Source: Gemmatimonadota bacterium (GTDB lineage Bacteria; Gemmatimonadota; Gemmatimonadetes; Longimicrobiales; Gaopeijiaceae). From it: 64,000 bases of DNA. Location of the stretch: positions 105,307-169,306 of the forward strand of contig JAPPNO010000073.1 in the NCBI GenBank assembly GCA_028873845.1, written 5' to 3'. The position numbers and the translations under genes were made by a program. Shown here piece by piece: positions 1-12,755 of the stretch. Position 1 is the stretch's first letter, and each line of letters begins with the position of its first letter. The notes beneath the pieces were generated by a model. It did not search any database, was not told the origin of the DNA, and saw nothing but the letters and a program-made list of their open reading frames with translations.

Positions 1-6
1 TCTCGG

Positions 7-615
7 ATGCTCGATTTCGACCAGGTCCGCGCCTTCTACTTCGATCCTCCCCCACACGACCCCGAGCGTTTCCCCTCGCGCGAGGAACTCACCGCCCGCT
101 ACGAGCGAGAGCGTTTCGAGACCTGTGTCCTTCGGGGAGGCGATCCCGAGGCCGAAGCGCTCGGTCCCCACGGGTCTCTGATCGGCGGCGATGGCAAGGC
201 GCTCACCATCCACCACACCATTCCTGAAATTCACGCCAAGCTGCGTCCTCTGCCTCTCACCTGGTTCGACCATCCTCGCCGCCACACCCACACGCTCCCT
301 CCGGGCGGCATCGAAGAAGCCCACCTCTTCTTCCGTTCCCTCTCCTACGCCTACCTGGCGGGACATCCCGACCGCCCTTCAGGAGCCCGCCTCCGCCGTC
401 ACTTCCAGTCGTCCGAGCTATCCGGCCTTCCCCTGTCCCTTGTCTGGCACGTCCTGGCCTGCGTCCGCGGCTTCGACCTCAACCGGCTTCTCGCGTACGG
501 TGGCCTCTCCCTTTACGAGATCGCCCGCGCCATCCACCTCACCGATATCCGCCGTACCTTCGTATCCCGTTGGATCAACCAATTCGGCCGTCGACCCATC
601 GAGGAAGGGGTGTGA
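7..615 (+). CDS. Unrecognised 202-aa protein with C-terminal HTH-like segment
   Basis: I do not recognise this protein. It has 202 residues, charged and rich in His, Arg and Pro, with no signal peptide or membrane segment. Codon use is strongly GC at third positions, which supports real coding. The last 40 residues (LSLYEIARAIHLTD followed by a basic helix) resemble a helix-turn-helix, so DNA binding is conceivable but unproven. The frame stays open to the left edge of the window, so the start at base 7 may be internal and the gene truncated. It is convergent with the GH63-like gene, with 28 bases between the stops. Confidence 0.55.
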   Translation: MLDFDQVRAFYFDPPPHDPERFPSREELTARYERERFETCVLRGGDPEAEALGPHGSLIGGDGKALTIHHTIPEIHAKLRPLPLTWFDHPRRHTHTLPPGGIEEAHLFFRSLSYAYLAGHPDRPSGARLRRHFQSSELSGLPLSLVWHVLACVRGFDLNRLLAYGGLSLYEIARAIHLTDIRRTFVSRWINQFGRRPIEEGV

Positions 616-643
616 CTCGCCGCCCCGGCGCCGGTCGAAAGCA

Positions 644-2719
644 CTATCCCCCCACCCCACCCTCCGGCGCCCCCACATACCCCGCCTCGATGAACGCCAT
701 GAACCCGAAGAGCGCACCCCACGAATGGAACGGGTCGCTGGACAGCCGTTCATCGTCTCCCGCGCCAGTGATCGAGGAGTAGTTCTCGCTCACATATCCC
801 TTCCGGCGCCACTCGGAGAGGAACATGTCGAGTGAACGCTGCGACAGCTCGGTCGCCACATCGTACGCCCCGGCCTTCCGCAGCCCCAGGTAGGTGAGGA
901 AGTTGAGCGGCGGCCAGATCGCGCCCTTCCAGTAGCGCTGCCGGGGAAACGACGGGTCGTCGCGCGTGGTCGAGGGCAGCACGTAGTCGCCCCAGAACTC
1001 GGCCGGGTTGAGGAGATGGTCGCGGATGAGGCGGTCGGCGCGGTCGGGGTCCGGGACACCGGCGAGCAGCGGGTAGAAGAGCGTTGGCGACCGGCGCTCC
1101 GAGGGGCGGTCGAGATCCGTGCGATGGTTGAGGTAGTAGCCGCGCTCCTCGTCCCACAGCGCGTCCAGCGCATCCGCGAACCGGCGCGCGCGCGCCGCCA
1201 GCTCTTCGGCCTCCTCAGCCCGCCCGAGCACCCCGGCCAGCTCGGCCAGGGCCAGGCAATCAGCGATATACAGACTCGTCAGCCCCACATCCTGCAGCTC
1301 CAGCGTGTTCTTCTCCGGGTTGAACGGCACGTCCTCGTACATCGGCGAGTCGTCCATGCCCGATTCGTACCCCGCGGCCCGTTTCGTGCGGACGGCCGGT
1401 TCGTTGAACGGATTCCGCGCTTCGTGCGACCCGTAGCTGAGCAGTCCCCCGTTCAGCCGCTTCCGGGGCCACCACCGATTCCACGCCAGCAGCGGATCGA
1501 AGGCCGCTTCCAGGAACCACCGCTCCGGGTACCGCCGGTACACTTCCCGCACCATGATCCCCCCGACGGGCGGCTGCGAGCGATCCCACGACTTGCTGCC
1601 GTTGCCGCGGTTGTCGTTCGGCAGGAACCCTTCGGCGGTCGCGCCCCGCAGGTGCTCGATCACGTTGGCGATCGCCAGCTCGCGGTTGTCGAGCGACGTC
1701 ATGTAGGCCAGGAAGAAGTTGTCCCAGCCGAAGAGGGCCACGCCGCCGTATTCCTGGTTCCAGAGCCGGCCCACGGTGGACACCACGCGGTCGTGGCGGG
1801 GTTCGTAGATCGTGTTCCAGGCGATGCCGGAGGTGACGGCGAGGTAGGCTTCGGAGAGGTCGCCGTACTCGGCCGCGCGCTCCCGCAGCGACCCCTCGGC
1901 GGCGTCGAGCGCGGCGCGGATTTCGTCCAGGTCACGCGGCTTGCCGGTCGATACGCCGGCCGCCCGGTCCAGACGCACGACCCGGTGTGGAAGCAGCGTC
2001 CCGGTGTAGGGATCCTCTTCCGCGACGCCCACGACGTGGATGGGATGGGTGGCGATGGGGTGCCGGGCCACGAATCCGTCGTCGGAAGCGTGCACCGAGC
2101 CCTCCCGGTTCCAGGCGAAGCCGGCGCTGACCACGAGCTCGTAGTGGGTGGATTGGTCGGCCAATTCGGCGCTCACGTGGCCGACAACGTCCGCGCCGGG
2201 CGACTCGGGGGGCGTGACCAGCACGACCAGGTTGTCCCCCGCATGGCCCGCCTCGACGGTGGCCGAGAGCCCCTGCCACTGGACTTCAAGCCGCATGTAC
2301 GACCCGTCCAGCGCGTGGACCCCGGGACGGATCCGTTCGACATCGTCGCCTCGCCGGCCGATCAGCGCGTCGCCGAGGTAGCCCTCCTCGAGCCACGCGT
2401 GCCGCTTGATGGCAAGGTCCACCGTGAGGCCGGAGGGGAGAAGGACATAACGGAGCACGTCACGGCTGTCCCAGGTGTTCCAGCCGTGCGCGAGTCCCGA
2501 TTGGATGGCCCGGTACTCCTGGACGTCCGCCAGGTGCGCGTGGTACTCGGAGAGGCGGTCGGGCCATGCGCCCGGAGCGGCGGCGGTCCGGATGGCGCTG
2601 TCGGATCTGCCGGATGGGCCGGGGTCGGAACAGGCGGCCACACACAACCCCGGGAGGATGGCAAGGAGCGCGGGGACGGGAGGTGCTGAACGGGTCCGGT
2701 GTGTCGTCGGAGAGCGCAT
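644..2719 (-). CDS. GH63-like (MGH1/YgjK-type) glycoside hydrolase lipoprotein
   Basis: A 691-residue exported alpha-glycosidase with an (alpha/alpha)6-barrel, probably hydrolysing oligosaccharides at the cell surface or in the periplasm. The N-terminus carries a lipoprotein signal ending in LCVAAC. An N-terminal beta domain of about 250 residues precedes the catalytic barrel. The barrel shows GWDNFFLAYM, DRSQPPVGG, ESGMDDSPMYE (expected general acid Asp) and GYVSENYSSITG (expected base Glu), all typical of GH63 and trehalase-like clans. The frame extends upstream to a TTG, but ATG at 2719 puts the signal peptide at the start. It is transcribed divergently from the sodium/solute symporter 218 bases away, suggesting joint use of one sugar. 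Exact substrate is unknown. Confidence 0.85.
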   Translation of the reverse strand: MRSPTTHRTRSAPPVPALLAILPGLCVAACSDPGPSGRSDSAIRTAAAPGAWPDRLSEYHAHLADVQEYRAIQSGLAHGWNTWDSRDVLRYVLLPSGLTVDLAIKRHAWLEEGYLGDALIGRRGDDVERIRPGVHALDGSYMRLEVQWQGLSATVEAGHAGDNLVVLVTPPESPGADVVGHVSAELADQSTHYELVVSAGFAWNREGSVHASDDGFVARHPIATHPIHVVGVAEEDPYTGTLLPHRVVRLDRAAGVSTGKPRDLDEIRAALDAAEGSLRERAAEYGDLSEAYLAVTSGIAWNTIYEPRHDRVVSTVGRLWNQEYGGVALFGWDNFFLAYMTSLDNRELAIANVIEHLRGATAEGFLPNDNRGNGSKSWDRSQPPVGGIMVREVYRRYPERWFLEAAFDPLLAWNRWWPRKRLNGGLLSYGSHEARNPFNEPAVRTKRAAGYESGMDDSPMYEDVPFNPEKNTLELQDVGLTSLYIADCLALAELAGVLGRAEEAEELAARARRFADALDALWDEERGYYLNHRTDLDRPSERRSPTLFYPLLAGVPDPDRADRLIRDHLLNPAEFWGDYVLPSTTRDDPSFPRQRYWKGAIWPPLNFLTYLGLRKAGAYDVATELSQRSLDMFLSEWRRKGYVSENYSSITGAGDDERLSSDPFHSWGALFGFMAFIEAGYVGAPEGGVGG

Positions 2720-2937
2720 CGGGTTCGTTTTCAGGAGGGCAGGCGGCGCGGGGACAGCCATCGGCCGGCCGCAAGCTGTCGGGCCATGGCGTCGAAAGTC
2801 GCTATGGACACACGGTCGCTGGCACGGGCGGCATGGCCTCCAGATTGGAGGACCAGCCAAGCGGCTGGCAACACCTTCGGGCGGGGACTATGCTTCGAGT
2901 CGCACCCCCGCCTTCCCCCACCTCCACATCCCACCGA

Positions 2938-4467
2938 ATGACCTTCCAACCCCTCGACATCGCCGCCTTCGTCGGCTTCCTGGCGTTCGTGGTCGGCATC
3001 TCCCTCTACGCCTCCCGCGGAAAGCACGACGCCGCCGACTACTTCCTGGCGGGCCGCAACCTCCCCTGGTGGCTGATCGGCTTCTCGCTGATCGCGTCCA
3101 ACATTTCGACCGAGCACTTCGTGGGGATGGCGGGCCGTGGCTACGACCTGGGCTTGGCGATCGCGAGCTACGAATGGATGGCCGCGGTGACGCTCGTGCT
3201 GGTGGGACTCTTCTTCCTGCCACGGTTCCTGCAGGCGGGCATCTACACGATCCCCGAGTACCTCGAATTCCGCTACGACGTGCGCACCCGCACCCTCATG
3301 GCGGCCTTCATCATGGCGGCGTACGTGTTCGTGGCGCTGGCGACCGTGCTCTACTCGGGGGCGCTCGCGCTGGAGTCCATCTTCGGGATCGACCTGAACC
3401 TGGGCATCTGGCTGATCGGCGTGCTCGCCGGGGGGTACACGATCTACGGCGGGCTCAAGGCGGTGGTGTGGTCCGACCTGCTCCAGGGAGTGGCGCTGCT
3501 CCTGGGCGGGGTGGTGGTGACGGTGCTGGGATTTCAGGCGATCGGAGGCATCGAGCCCTTCCTCGAGGCGGCCGACGGCAAGCTGAACACCGTCCTGCCC
3601 TGGAATCACCCGGAGATGCCGTGGCTCGCGGTCTTCGTCGGCGGGCTCTGGATCCCGAACCTCTTCTACTGGGGACTGAACCAGTTCATCACGCAGCGCA
3701 CGCTCGCGGCGCGCAGCCTGGCGGACGGGCAGCGCGGCATCTTCCTGGCAGGGTTCATCAAGCTGGCCATCCCCTTCGTCATCGTCTTCCCGGGGATCAT
3801 GGCCGCCGAGCTCTTCGCCGACCAAGTGGCGCATCCCGACCAAGCGTACCCGGTCATGATGCGCGAGCTGCTCCCCGCGGGGCTGACCGGCGTCATGTTC
3901 GCCGCGCTCTTCGGCGCCGTGATGAGTTCGCTCGACTCGATGCTCAACTCCGCCGCGACGATCTTCAGCGTGGACCTCTACAAGCGGCACCTGCGGCCGG
4001 AGGCGTCGTCCCGCAGACTGATGGTCGTGGGACGCTGGACGACCGCGGCCCTGGTGCTGGTCGGGTGTCTGTGGGCGCCGCTGGTGGCGAAGGCGGGCAG
4101 CGTCTTCGACTACATCCAGATGTTCTGGGGGTTCATTTCGCCCGGGATCGTGGCGGCGTTCCTGTTCGGGATCTTCGTGCCGAGGACGCCCCCGGCGGCC
4201 GCCTTCGGAGGGATGATTCTGGGGATTCCGGTGTACGGGCTTCTACTGTGGCTGCTGCCGGAAGTGGCGTTCCTGCACCACATGGCGATCACGTTCCTTG
4301 TGATCTCGGGGTTCATGATAACCCTAACGTTACGTCAGGGTTTGGACGAGCCGAGGAGACTGCCTCGGTCGGCGGCGCAGGTGGATCTCACGCCCGCGCC
4401 GGGGGCGAAGTGGTGGGCGGGGGGGGTGATCGGGTGTGCGGCGGTGCTGTACGTGATCTTCTGGTGA
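2938..4467 (+). CDS. Sodium:solute symporter (SSS/SGLT family)
   Basis: A 509-residue inner-membrane transporter of about 13-14 helices that couples solute uptake to Na+. Typical family signatures are visible: DYFLAGRNLPWWLIGFSLIA near residue 40, a GGYTIYGGLKAVVWSDLLQG segment, and the Na2-site region SSLDSMLNSAATIFSVDLYK. ATG at 2938 is chosen because the LeuT-fold N-terminal helix (LDIAAFVGFLAFVVGISLYA) begins immediately; ATG at 2890 is an alternative. Its divergent partner is the GH63-like glycosidase, so a sugar released by that enzyme is the likely cargo. The cytoplasmic tail codons contain one copy of a palindromic repeat that also ends the gene at 6037-7005. Confidence 0.88.
   Translation: MTFQPLDIAAFVGFLAFVVGISLYASRGKHDAADYFLAGRNLPWWLIGFSLIASNISTEHFVGMAGRGYDLGLAIASYEWMAAVTLVLVGLFFLPRFLQAGIYTIPEYLEFRYDVRTRTLMAAFIMAAYVFVALATVLYSGALALESIFGIDLNLGIWLIGVLAGGYTIYGGLKAVVWSDLLQGVALLLGGVVVTVLGFQAIGGIEPFLEAADGKLNTVLPWNHPEMPWLAVFVGGLWIPNLFYWGLNQFITQRTLAARSLADGQRGIFLAGFIKLAIPFVIVFPGIMAAELFADQVAHPDQAYPVMMRELLPAGLTGVMFAALFGAVMSSLDSMLNSAATIFSVDLYKRHLRPEASSRRLMVVGRWTTAALVLVGCLWAPLVAKAGSVFDYIQMFWGFISPGIVAAFLFGIFVPRTPPAAAFGGMILGIPVYGLLLWLLPEVAFLHHMAITFLVISGFMITLTLRQGLDEPRRLPRSAAQVDLTPAPGAKWWAGGVIGCAAVLYVIFW
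4321..4342. repeat. Palindromic repeat copy A, inside symporter 3' end
   Basis: The core ACGTTACGTCAGGGTT is preceded by ACCCTA, giving an imperfect inverted repeat (ACCCT...AGGGT) of the kind bound by MerR-family regulators. A second copy lies at 6018-6044, and similarity continues for about 40 bases downstream of both. Confidence 0.6.
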
Positions 4468-4591
4468 GGGCACGCGCGGACGCAGGGGCCCGGCAGCCCC
4501 GCGGAACCCTGAGGTGTAGCGCGGGGTCCAATACCATGGGTTGGAGCGTGTCCAGGCTTCCAACCACAACCATTTCACAAAGGAGAAGACG

Positions 4592-5887
4592 ATGCTTATG
4601 GACAATCCACGTCAGAACCCAGCAGGACCCGGGTGGCCGACAACGCGAGCCGAAGGTGGTCTCGGCGTTCCCGGCACCCGCGCAGCCCGCCTCCCCGGGT
4701 TGCTGGCCGCGGCACTGGTGCTGCTCGCCCACGCCGGCTGCCTCACGTCGCCGGACTCCGATGTGAGGGAGATCGAAATCGTGTCCGGGAACGAACAGTT
4801 CCAGGGCAGGGATCGGCAACTCAACGACCCGGTGGTCGTGCGGGCGGTGGACGACACCGGCAATCCGGTGACCGGAGCCACGATCGAGTTCGCGCCCGCA
4901 CCCGGGAATGGCTCGGTCAGCTACCACATGGTCGAGACCGATTCGATCGGCGAAGCAGCAGTCCGATGGACGCTGGGCGGCGAGGCAGGCGCTCATTCCA
5001 TGACCGGCTCGGTTCGCGATGGCCCCAGTGTGGAGATCCGAGCCACCGCCCGCGTCAGCGACTTCGACATTCACGTCGTGGTGGAAGAGGGGTTCACGCT
5101 GGAACAGGAGACGGCGATTCGGGCCGCTGCCGAACGTTGGACCGATGTCATCGTGGGAGACAAACCGGATCTTGTCATCCCGGAGGACTACCAGGTGCCC
5201 GCCCAATGCGAGGGAATTGAGACCCTGTCGCCGGGTATGATCGACGACTTTCGGGTCAGCTTGAGCATGCGCCCGCCCGGGGAGGGATCGAGGTTGGCGA
5301 TCTGCGAATTCAGATCCACCCCGATGTCCAGAGAACCGGTGTGGATCCACTTCGCCATGAATGAGAATTGGCTCCGGGTGTTCGGTTCCGACATACAGGA
5401 AGGGATGACCCACCACGTCGGCCACTTGCTGGGCTTCGGCTACTTCTGGAGCTCATTCCTGCGCAACCCAACGACGGAGGAAGGGCCGGGGGCCGATACC
5501 CACTTCGTGGATCCGGCGACGATCGCGGCTTTCGACGCCGCGGGCGGCTCGGATTGGACCGAGGGCTCGAAGGTCCCGGTGGAAAACAACCCGCTGCGCG
5601 GCGCGGACTTTCACTGGAGACTCTCCGTCTTCGGCAAGGAAATCATGACCCTGCCCACGCCCGTGTGGGGTTCCAACGTTCCCATGAGCGCGATCACCGT
5701 GCAATCGATGGCTGCCCTCGGATACGAGGTCGACGTGAGCATGGCGGATCCTTTCGTCCTGCTGACAGCAGGGGCGATGGCGGAGCGGGACCTGGAGGCG
5801 CCTGGTCCGGGAGGCTGGTGCTTCCACGGCGAGCCGGCCGAAGTGATCTACGACCGGGGCCACATCGTGGGGATTGTGTACCGGTAA
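4592..5887 (+). CDS. Ig-like plus leishmanolysin-like (M8) lipoprotein, catalytic Glu absent
   Basis: A 431-residue secreted protein. The start at 4592 has AAGGAG six bases upstream. A signal peptide ends in a lipobox-like HAGC. Residues of about 55-150 form a bacterial Ig-like repeat (PVVVRAVDDTGNPVTGATIEF). The rest matches the M8-like metzincin family: THHVGHLLGFG at residues 273-283, then a downstream HW at 341-342 followed by SVFGKEIMT, where family members carry the third zinc ligand and Met-turn. The usual HExxH glutamate is His here (HHVGH), so the three zinc His are kept but the general base is not. It may bind metal without proteolysis. No partner gene is evident. Confidence 0.72.
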   Translation: MLMDNPRQNPAGPGWPTTRAEGGLGVPGTRAARLPGLLAAALVLLAHAGCLTSPDSDVREIEIVSGNEQFQGRDRQLNDPVVVRAVDDTGNPVTGATIEFAPAPGNGSVSYHMVETDSIGEAAVRWTLGGEAGAHSMTGSVRDGPSVEIRATARVSDFDIHVVVEEGFTLEQETAIRAAAERWTDVIVGDKPDLVIPEDYQVPAQCEGIETLSPGMIDDFRVSLSMRPPGEGSRLAICEFRSTPMSREPVWIHFAMNENWLRVFGSDIQEGMTHHVGHLLGFGYFWSSFLRNPTTEEGPGADTHFVDPATIAAFDAAGGSDWTEGSKVPVENNPLRGADFHWRLSVFGKEIMTLPTPVWGSNVPMSAITVQSMAALGYEVDVSMADPFVLLTAGAMAERDLEAPGPGGWCFHGEPAEVIYDRGHIVGIVYR

Positions 5888-6017
5888 GTCCCCTGCCACC
5901 AGCCATGACTCCTTGCGGGCGTCCATGGGTCCAGTCGACATCGGGCGCAGGTCGGGGCTCTTTGCCTCGGCCTGCGCCTATGCCTACCGGCACGCCCCCC
6001 GGCCCAGGATGACCCGA

Positions 6018-6044
6018 ACCCTAACCCAACGTTACGTCAGGGTT
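6018..6044. repeat. Palindromic repeat copy B, at the 3' end of the DUF2442-HTH gene
   Basis: Shares the core ACGTTACGTCAGGGTT and flanking GAGCCG/CTGCC blocks with 4321-4390, with 5 extra bases in the left arm. The TGA stop of the minus-strand gene lies inside it. In one plus frame it would read RQGWEEPQRLPGPTAA, resembling the symporter tail RQGLDEPRRLPRSAA, so it may be a copied scrap of a symporter gene. Confidence 0.55.
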
Positions 6045-7005
6045 GGGAAGAGCCGCAGAGGCTGCCGGGGCCGACAGCTGCAACCTCCCGGGGCCGCGTG
6101 TCGTCTGATTCGATACCGTCGGTGCGAGTGCCAATCGACATCGCGCGCGAGTCAGCGACAACGGCGGCCCCACGGCCTTTTCGAAGAGACGTAATTCGCT
6201 CGCTCAGTTCGTCCAGGAACCCGGGTAGCGTCTGGCCGAACGCGCTCGCGAAACTGGTTGCCGCCTTGACAGTCAAGCGCACCTTCTCCTTTTCCAATCG
6301 CCGGACGTGTCTCTCTGACAGCCCCAATATCTCAGTTTGCTTCAGTTGCCGATCACTCCTCATGTCCTGAAGGGCCTGCGACACGTTCTCCATTTCGTAC
6401 CTGCGGATTTCCACGTCGGACAGGTACATGGGATCCACGGCCTGCAGCATTTGGGACGGACCCATATGCACATCCAGATCGGGCCAATACAGGCAGGAGC
6501 CGGATGAATCGATCTCGAACCGGCCAACCGCCGCCGGCTCAAGCCGCCCCACCCGGGGAAGCCTTCCGATTGGGAACTCCCTCACGCTGATGTCCCCAAG
6601 GACCACCACCAGAGAGTCTTCAAGGACATAGGCGTCGAGGATGCCCTCCCACGGTGCCGGTCTCCTGAGCGCGATGACCAGACGCTTCACCACCGATGGA
6701 TCCCGGCAGACTCGCAGCCGCTGATCCGGCTTGTGGAGCCGAAGCGTCGAAGCGAGGCGCAATGCCGCCTGCTCCGGCACATCCAATACGACCAGATACC
6801 GAGTTTCGGCGTCCACCCAGTTCGGTAGCGCGAGCCGGGCCGGGCCGATCAGCTCGCTTGCGCGAGCCACGATCAGACTCGGTTTCCGTCCGGTCTGGAT
6901 GGACCCCGATACCTGCCTTGCCAGCGAGCGAAACCCGGCGTTCGGCAAGTAGTCTGCCACCGTACCGCAGAAGGCAATGTGGCTGAATGGTCTCGCGTCG
7001 CTCAT
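6037..7005 (-). CDS. DUF2442 plus HTH protein with an unrecognised N-terminal domain
   Basis: A 322-residue cytoplasmic protein. Residues 1-115 match nothing I know. Residues of about 117-192 look like DUF2442 (VREFPIGRL, then YWPDLDVHMGPSQMLQ). Residues 216-262 form an XRE-like helix-turn-helix (LKQTEILGLSERHVRRLEKEK). The start at 7005 is fixed by an ATGA overlap with the stop of the DUF4160 gene, implying translational coupling. DUF4160 and DUF2442 proteins commonly sit together in small mobile-like cassettes of unknown role. The HTH makes this the likely operon regulator, possibly acting on the palindrome at 7543-7581. The last codons run into repeat copy B. Confidence 0.72.
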   Translation of the reverse strand: MSDARPFSHIAFCGTVADYLPNAGFRSLARQVSGSIQTGRKPSLIVARASELIGPARLALPNWVDAETRYLVVLDVPEQAALRLASTLRLHKPDQRLRVCRDPSVVKRLVIALRRPAPWEGILDAYVLEDSLVVVLGDISVREFPIGRLPRVGRLEPAAVGRFEIDSSGSCLYWPDLDVHMGPSQMLQAVDPMYLSDVEIRRYEMENVSQALQDMRSDRQLKQTEILGLSERHVRRLEKEKVRLTVKAATSFASAFGQTLPGFLDELSERITSLRKGRGAAVVADSRAMSIGTRTDGIESDDTRPREVAAVGPGSLCGSSQP

Positions 7006-7259
7006 TCGCCGTGACTCCGTTTCCATTCGGTGAACAGCTTTGCGCGGTGCACGGCTGCCAGCTCCAGGATTGTCCTCACTGTTCTTGCGGGAACGCGTTT
7101 CAGCTGAAACCTCACATCGTACTCCGGGGGCTCCTGCAGGAAGAAGACGCGTATTTCCCACGCGTCCACGACTCCTGCGTGGAAGTGTTGCGGTCCGTGG
7201 TCGCCGGTGTGAAACCACAAGCGACACCCGGACAGCTGAAACGCATGGAGCTGTCCCAA
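7002..7259 (-). CDS. DUF4160 family protein
   Basis: An 85-residue protein matching DUF4160 by the HTGDHGPQHFHAG block followed by an acidic region and KRVPARTVRTILELAAVHR. Its biochemical role is unknown. The start is a TTG at 7259 with a GGAAG sequence upstream; no ATG fits the family length better, so the start is moderately uncertain. It is gene two of a three-gene operon and overlaps the third by four bases. The coding DNA contains a perfect 14-bp palindrome, GTTTCAGCTGAAAC, that recurs at about 61.7 kb. Confidence 0.72.
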   Translation of the reverse strand: MGQLHAFQLSGCRLWFHTGDHGPQHFHAGVVDAWEIRVFFLQEPPEYDVRFQLKRVPARTVRTILELAAVHRAKLFTEWKRSHGE

Positions 7260-7287
7260 GGGCTACTTCCGAGGGGGGTCAAGGGGC

Positions 7288-7515
7288 TCACCCCTTCGGT
7301 GGGTAGTCGTCTCGGCCATATGTGTTCTTCTCCCGAATCCGCCCGTCGCGTCCATGGATCAACAGCTCCGACCGTTGGTTCCTCGCGATCTCACGACCCC
7401 TCTCGATGGCTTCCTGCTGCGTCCCGAACACCCTCGTTGCCTTCGGGCTACCTGCGCGCCTGACCGCCCAACCATCCTTCGTCGGGACAACGTGCTGGTT
7501 GCGATTCCTCGTCAT
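7288..7515 (-). CDS. DUF2188 family protein
   Basis: A 75-residue basic protein that matches DUF2188 along its whole length: RNQHVVPTKDGWAVRRAG at the start, a TQQEAIERGREIARNQ helix, then ELLIHGRDGRIREKNTYG and a PPKG end. The role is unknown; its compact charged fold and association with small cassettes are reminiscent of toxin-antitoxin neighbourhoods. ATG at 7515 has GGAGG nine bases upstream. It is first in the operon, 28 bases before DUF4160, and is read from the promoter at 7557-7585. Confidence 0.85.
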   Translation of the reverse strand: MTRNRNQHVVPTKDGWAVRRAGSPKATRVFGTQQEAIERGREIARNQRSELLIHGRDGRIREKNTYGRDDYPPKG

Positions 7516-11581
<4,066 letters not shown>

Positions 11582-11712
11582 GACCAAGTCCTCCGGATGT
11601 CGGCTACATCGGGGACGGGTCGCGACGTGAGCGCCTCTTGCCTCATGATCCATTCTCGCTTCGACGAACCGCTGTCATGACCAATACCTCACGCCCGGGA
11701 GAAGTCCGCCAC

Positions 11713-12264
11713 ATGCGCCGAGTCGCCTCCTTCATCGCCCCCCTCGCAGCCGTCGCCCTCGCCTCCTGCGCCCCTCCCACAGACGATCCCCCATCCCCAC
11801 CCCCCGAACAGGCCACCGCCCCCACCCCCCGCCACCTCCCCACCGACGAAGACCGCGCGGCCATCCTGACCGTCGTCCAGTCCCTCTTCGACGCTCTCGC
11901 CGAACGCGACGGGAACACCTTGCGCTCACTGCTTCATCCCGGTGTCGTGATGCGCTCGGTCGAGGTGGCGGGCGACGGCGAGCGGTCCGTCGCGACATCG
12001 ACGCTGGACGATCTCGTGGCGCGGGTCGAGGGCAGCGAAGAGGTCCTCACCGAGCGCATGTTCGACCCGGAAGTGCGGATCAGCGGCGACCTGGCCATGG
12101 TGTGGACGCCGTACGACTTCTACGTGGGCGACACGCTGAGCCACTGTGGCGCGGACGTCTTCGTACTCGTTCGCGAAGACGAAGCGTGGCGTGTGACGGG
12201 GCTGTCCTGGACGCGCCAGCAACCGCCCGACTGCGAACTCCACCCGGACGGGCCACCAGCCTGA
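11713..12264 (+). CDS. NTF2/SnoaL-like lipoprotein
   Basis: A 183-residue exported protein. The signal peptide ends in ALASC, followed by a Pro-rich linker, then a cystatin-like alpha+beta domain of the DUF4440/SnoaL sort: TDEDRAAILTVVQSLFDALAERDGNTLRSLLHPG and a closing REDEAWRVTGLSW strand. Such domains bind small ligands or act as accessory folds; no catalytic residues can be assigned. The start at 11713 has GGGAGA upstream; an in-frame ATG at 11677 is possible. Confidence 0.72.
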   Translation: MRRVASFIAPLAAVALASCAPPTDDPPSPPPEQATAPTPRHLPTDEDRAAILTVVQSLFDALAERDGNTLRSLLHPGVVMRSVEVAGDGERSVATSTLDDLVARVEGSEEVLTERMFDPEVRISGDLAMVWTPYDFYVGDTLSHCGADVFVLVREDEAWRVTGLSWTRQQPPDCELHPDGPPA

Positions 12265-12302
12265 CGACCGGATCTGGCCACGACGGCCCCTCGGTCATCG
12301 CC

Positions 12303-12755
12303 CTACCCCTCCCCACCCACCATCTCGAGGAACTCCTCCTCGTCCACCACCACGAACGTACCCGTCGCCGTCGCCACCACCTTCCCGTCCGACGCCCGCA
12401 TCGCCTTCGCCTCCATCTCCACCACCCTCCGCCTCCGCGCCGTCGGCCGCCCCGTAAGCAACAGCCTCTCCCCCGGCGCGGCCGGCTCCCGGTAGCGAAT
12501 CTCGCACCGCGCCGTGTACGCCCGCGCCCCACGCAGGTACAGCCAGTTCGCCATGACATCGTCGAGCGCGCTGTAGATCATCCCGCCGTGCACCACGCCC
12601 GGGTAGCCGACGTGGTTCGGACCGGGCGTGAACTCGGAAACGCACGCGCCGTCCTCCAGGCGAAAGACCAGGTGCAGGCCGATCGGGTTGTCCGGGCCGC
12701 AGACGAAGCACTCGTGCGCGGGGCGGGGGCGGCGCGAGGAACCGCCGCTGCTCAT
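12303..12755 (-). CDS. PaaI-family hotdog thioesterase
   Basis: A 150-residue single hotdog domain. CFVCGPDNPIGLHL at the start and HVGYPGVVHGGMIYSALDDVMANW are characteristic of PaaI/YiiD-like acyl-CoA thioesterases; the HGG motif forms the oxyanion region and Asp in ALDDVM is the probable catalytic carboxylate. The short acidic tail (VDEEEFLEM) is unremarkable. The ATG overlaps the stop of the upstream gene by four bases, so the two are translationally coupled, downstream of a uracil-DNA glycosylase. Confidence 0.82.
   Translation of the reverse strand: MSSGGSSRRPRPAHECFVCGPDNPIGLHLVFRLEDGACVSEFTPGPNHVGYPGVVHGGMIYSALDDVMANWLYLRGARAYTARCEIRYREPAAPGERLLLTGRPTARRRRVVEMEAKAMRASDGKVVATATGTFVVVDEEEFLEMVGGEG

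Noticed and set aside
1016..2689. Long plus-strand reading frame opposite the GH63-like gene
   Set aside because: His/Arg/Val-rich, no domain, and exactly antisense to a well-supported enzyme; a GC-skew shadow.
6010..6030. AACCCTAACCC as telomere-like repeat
   Set aside because: Only two units, part of the palindromic repeat; no array.
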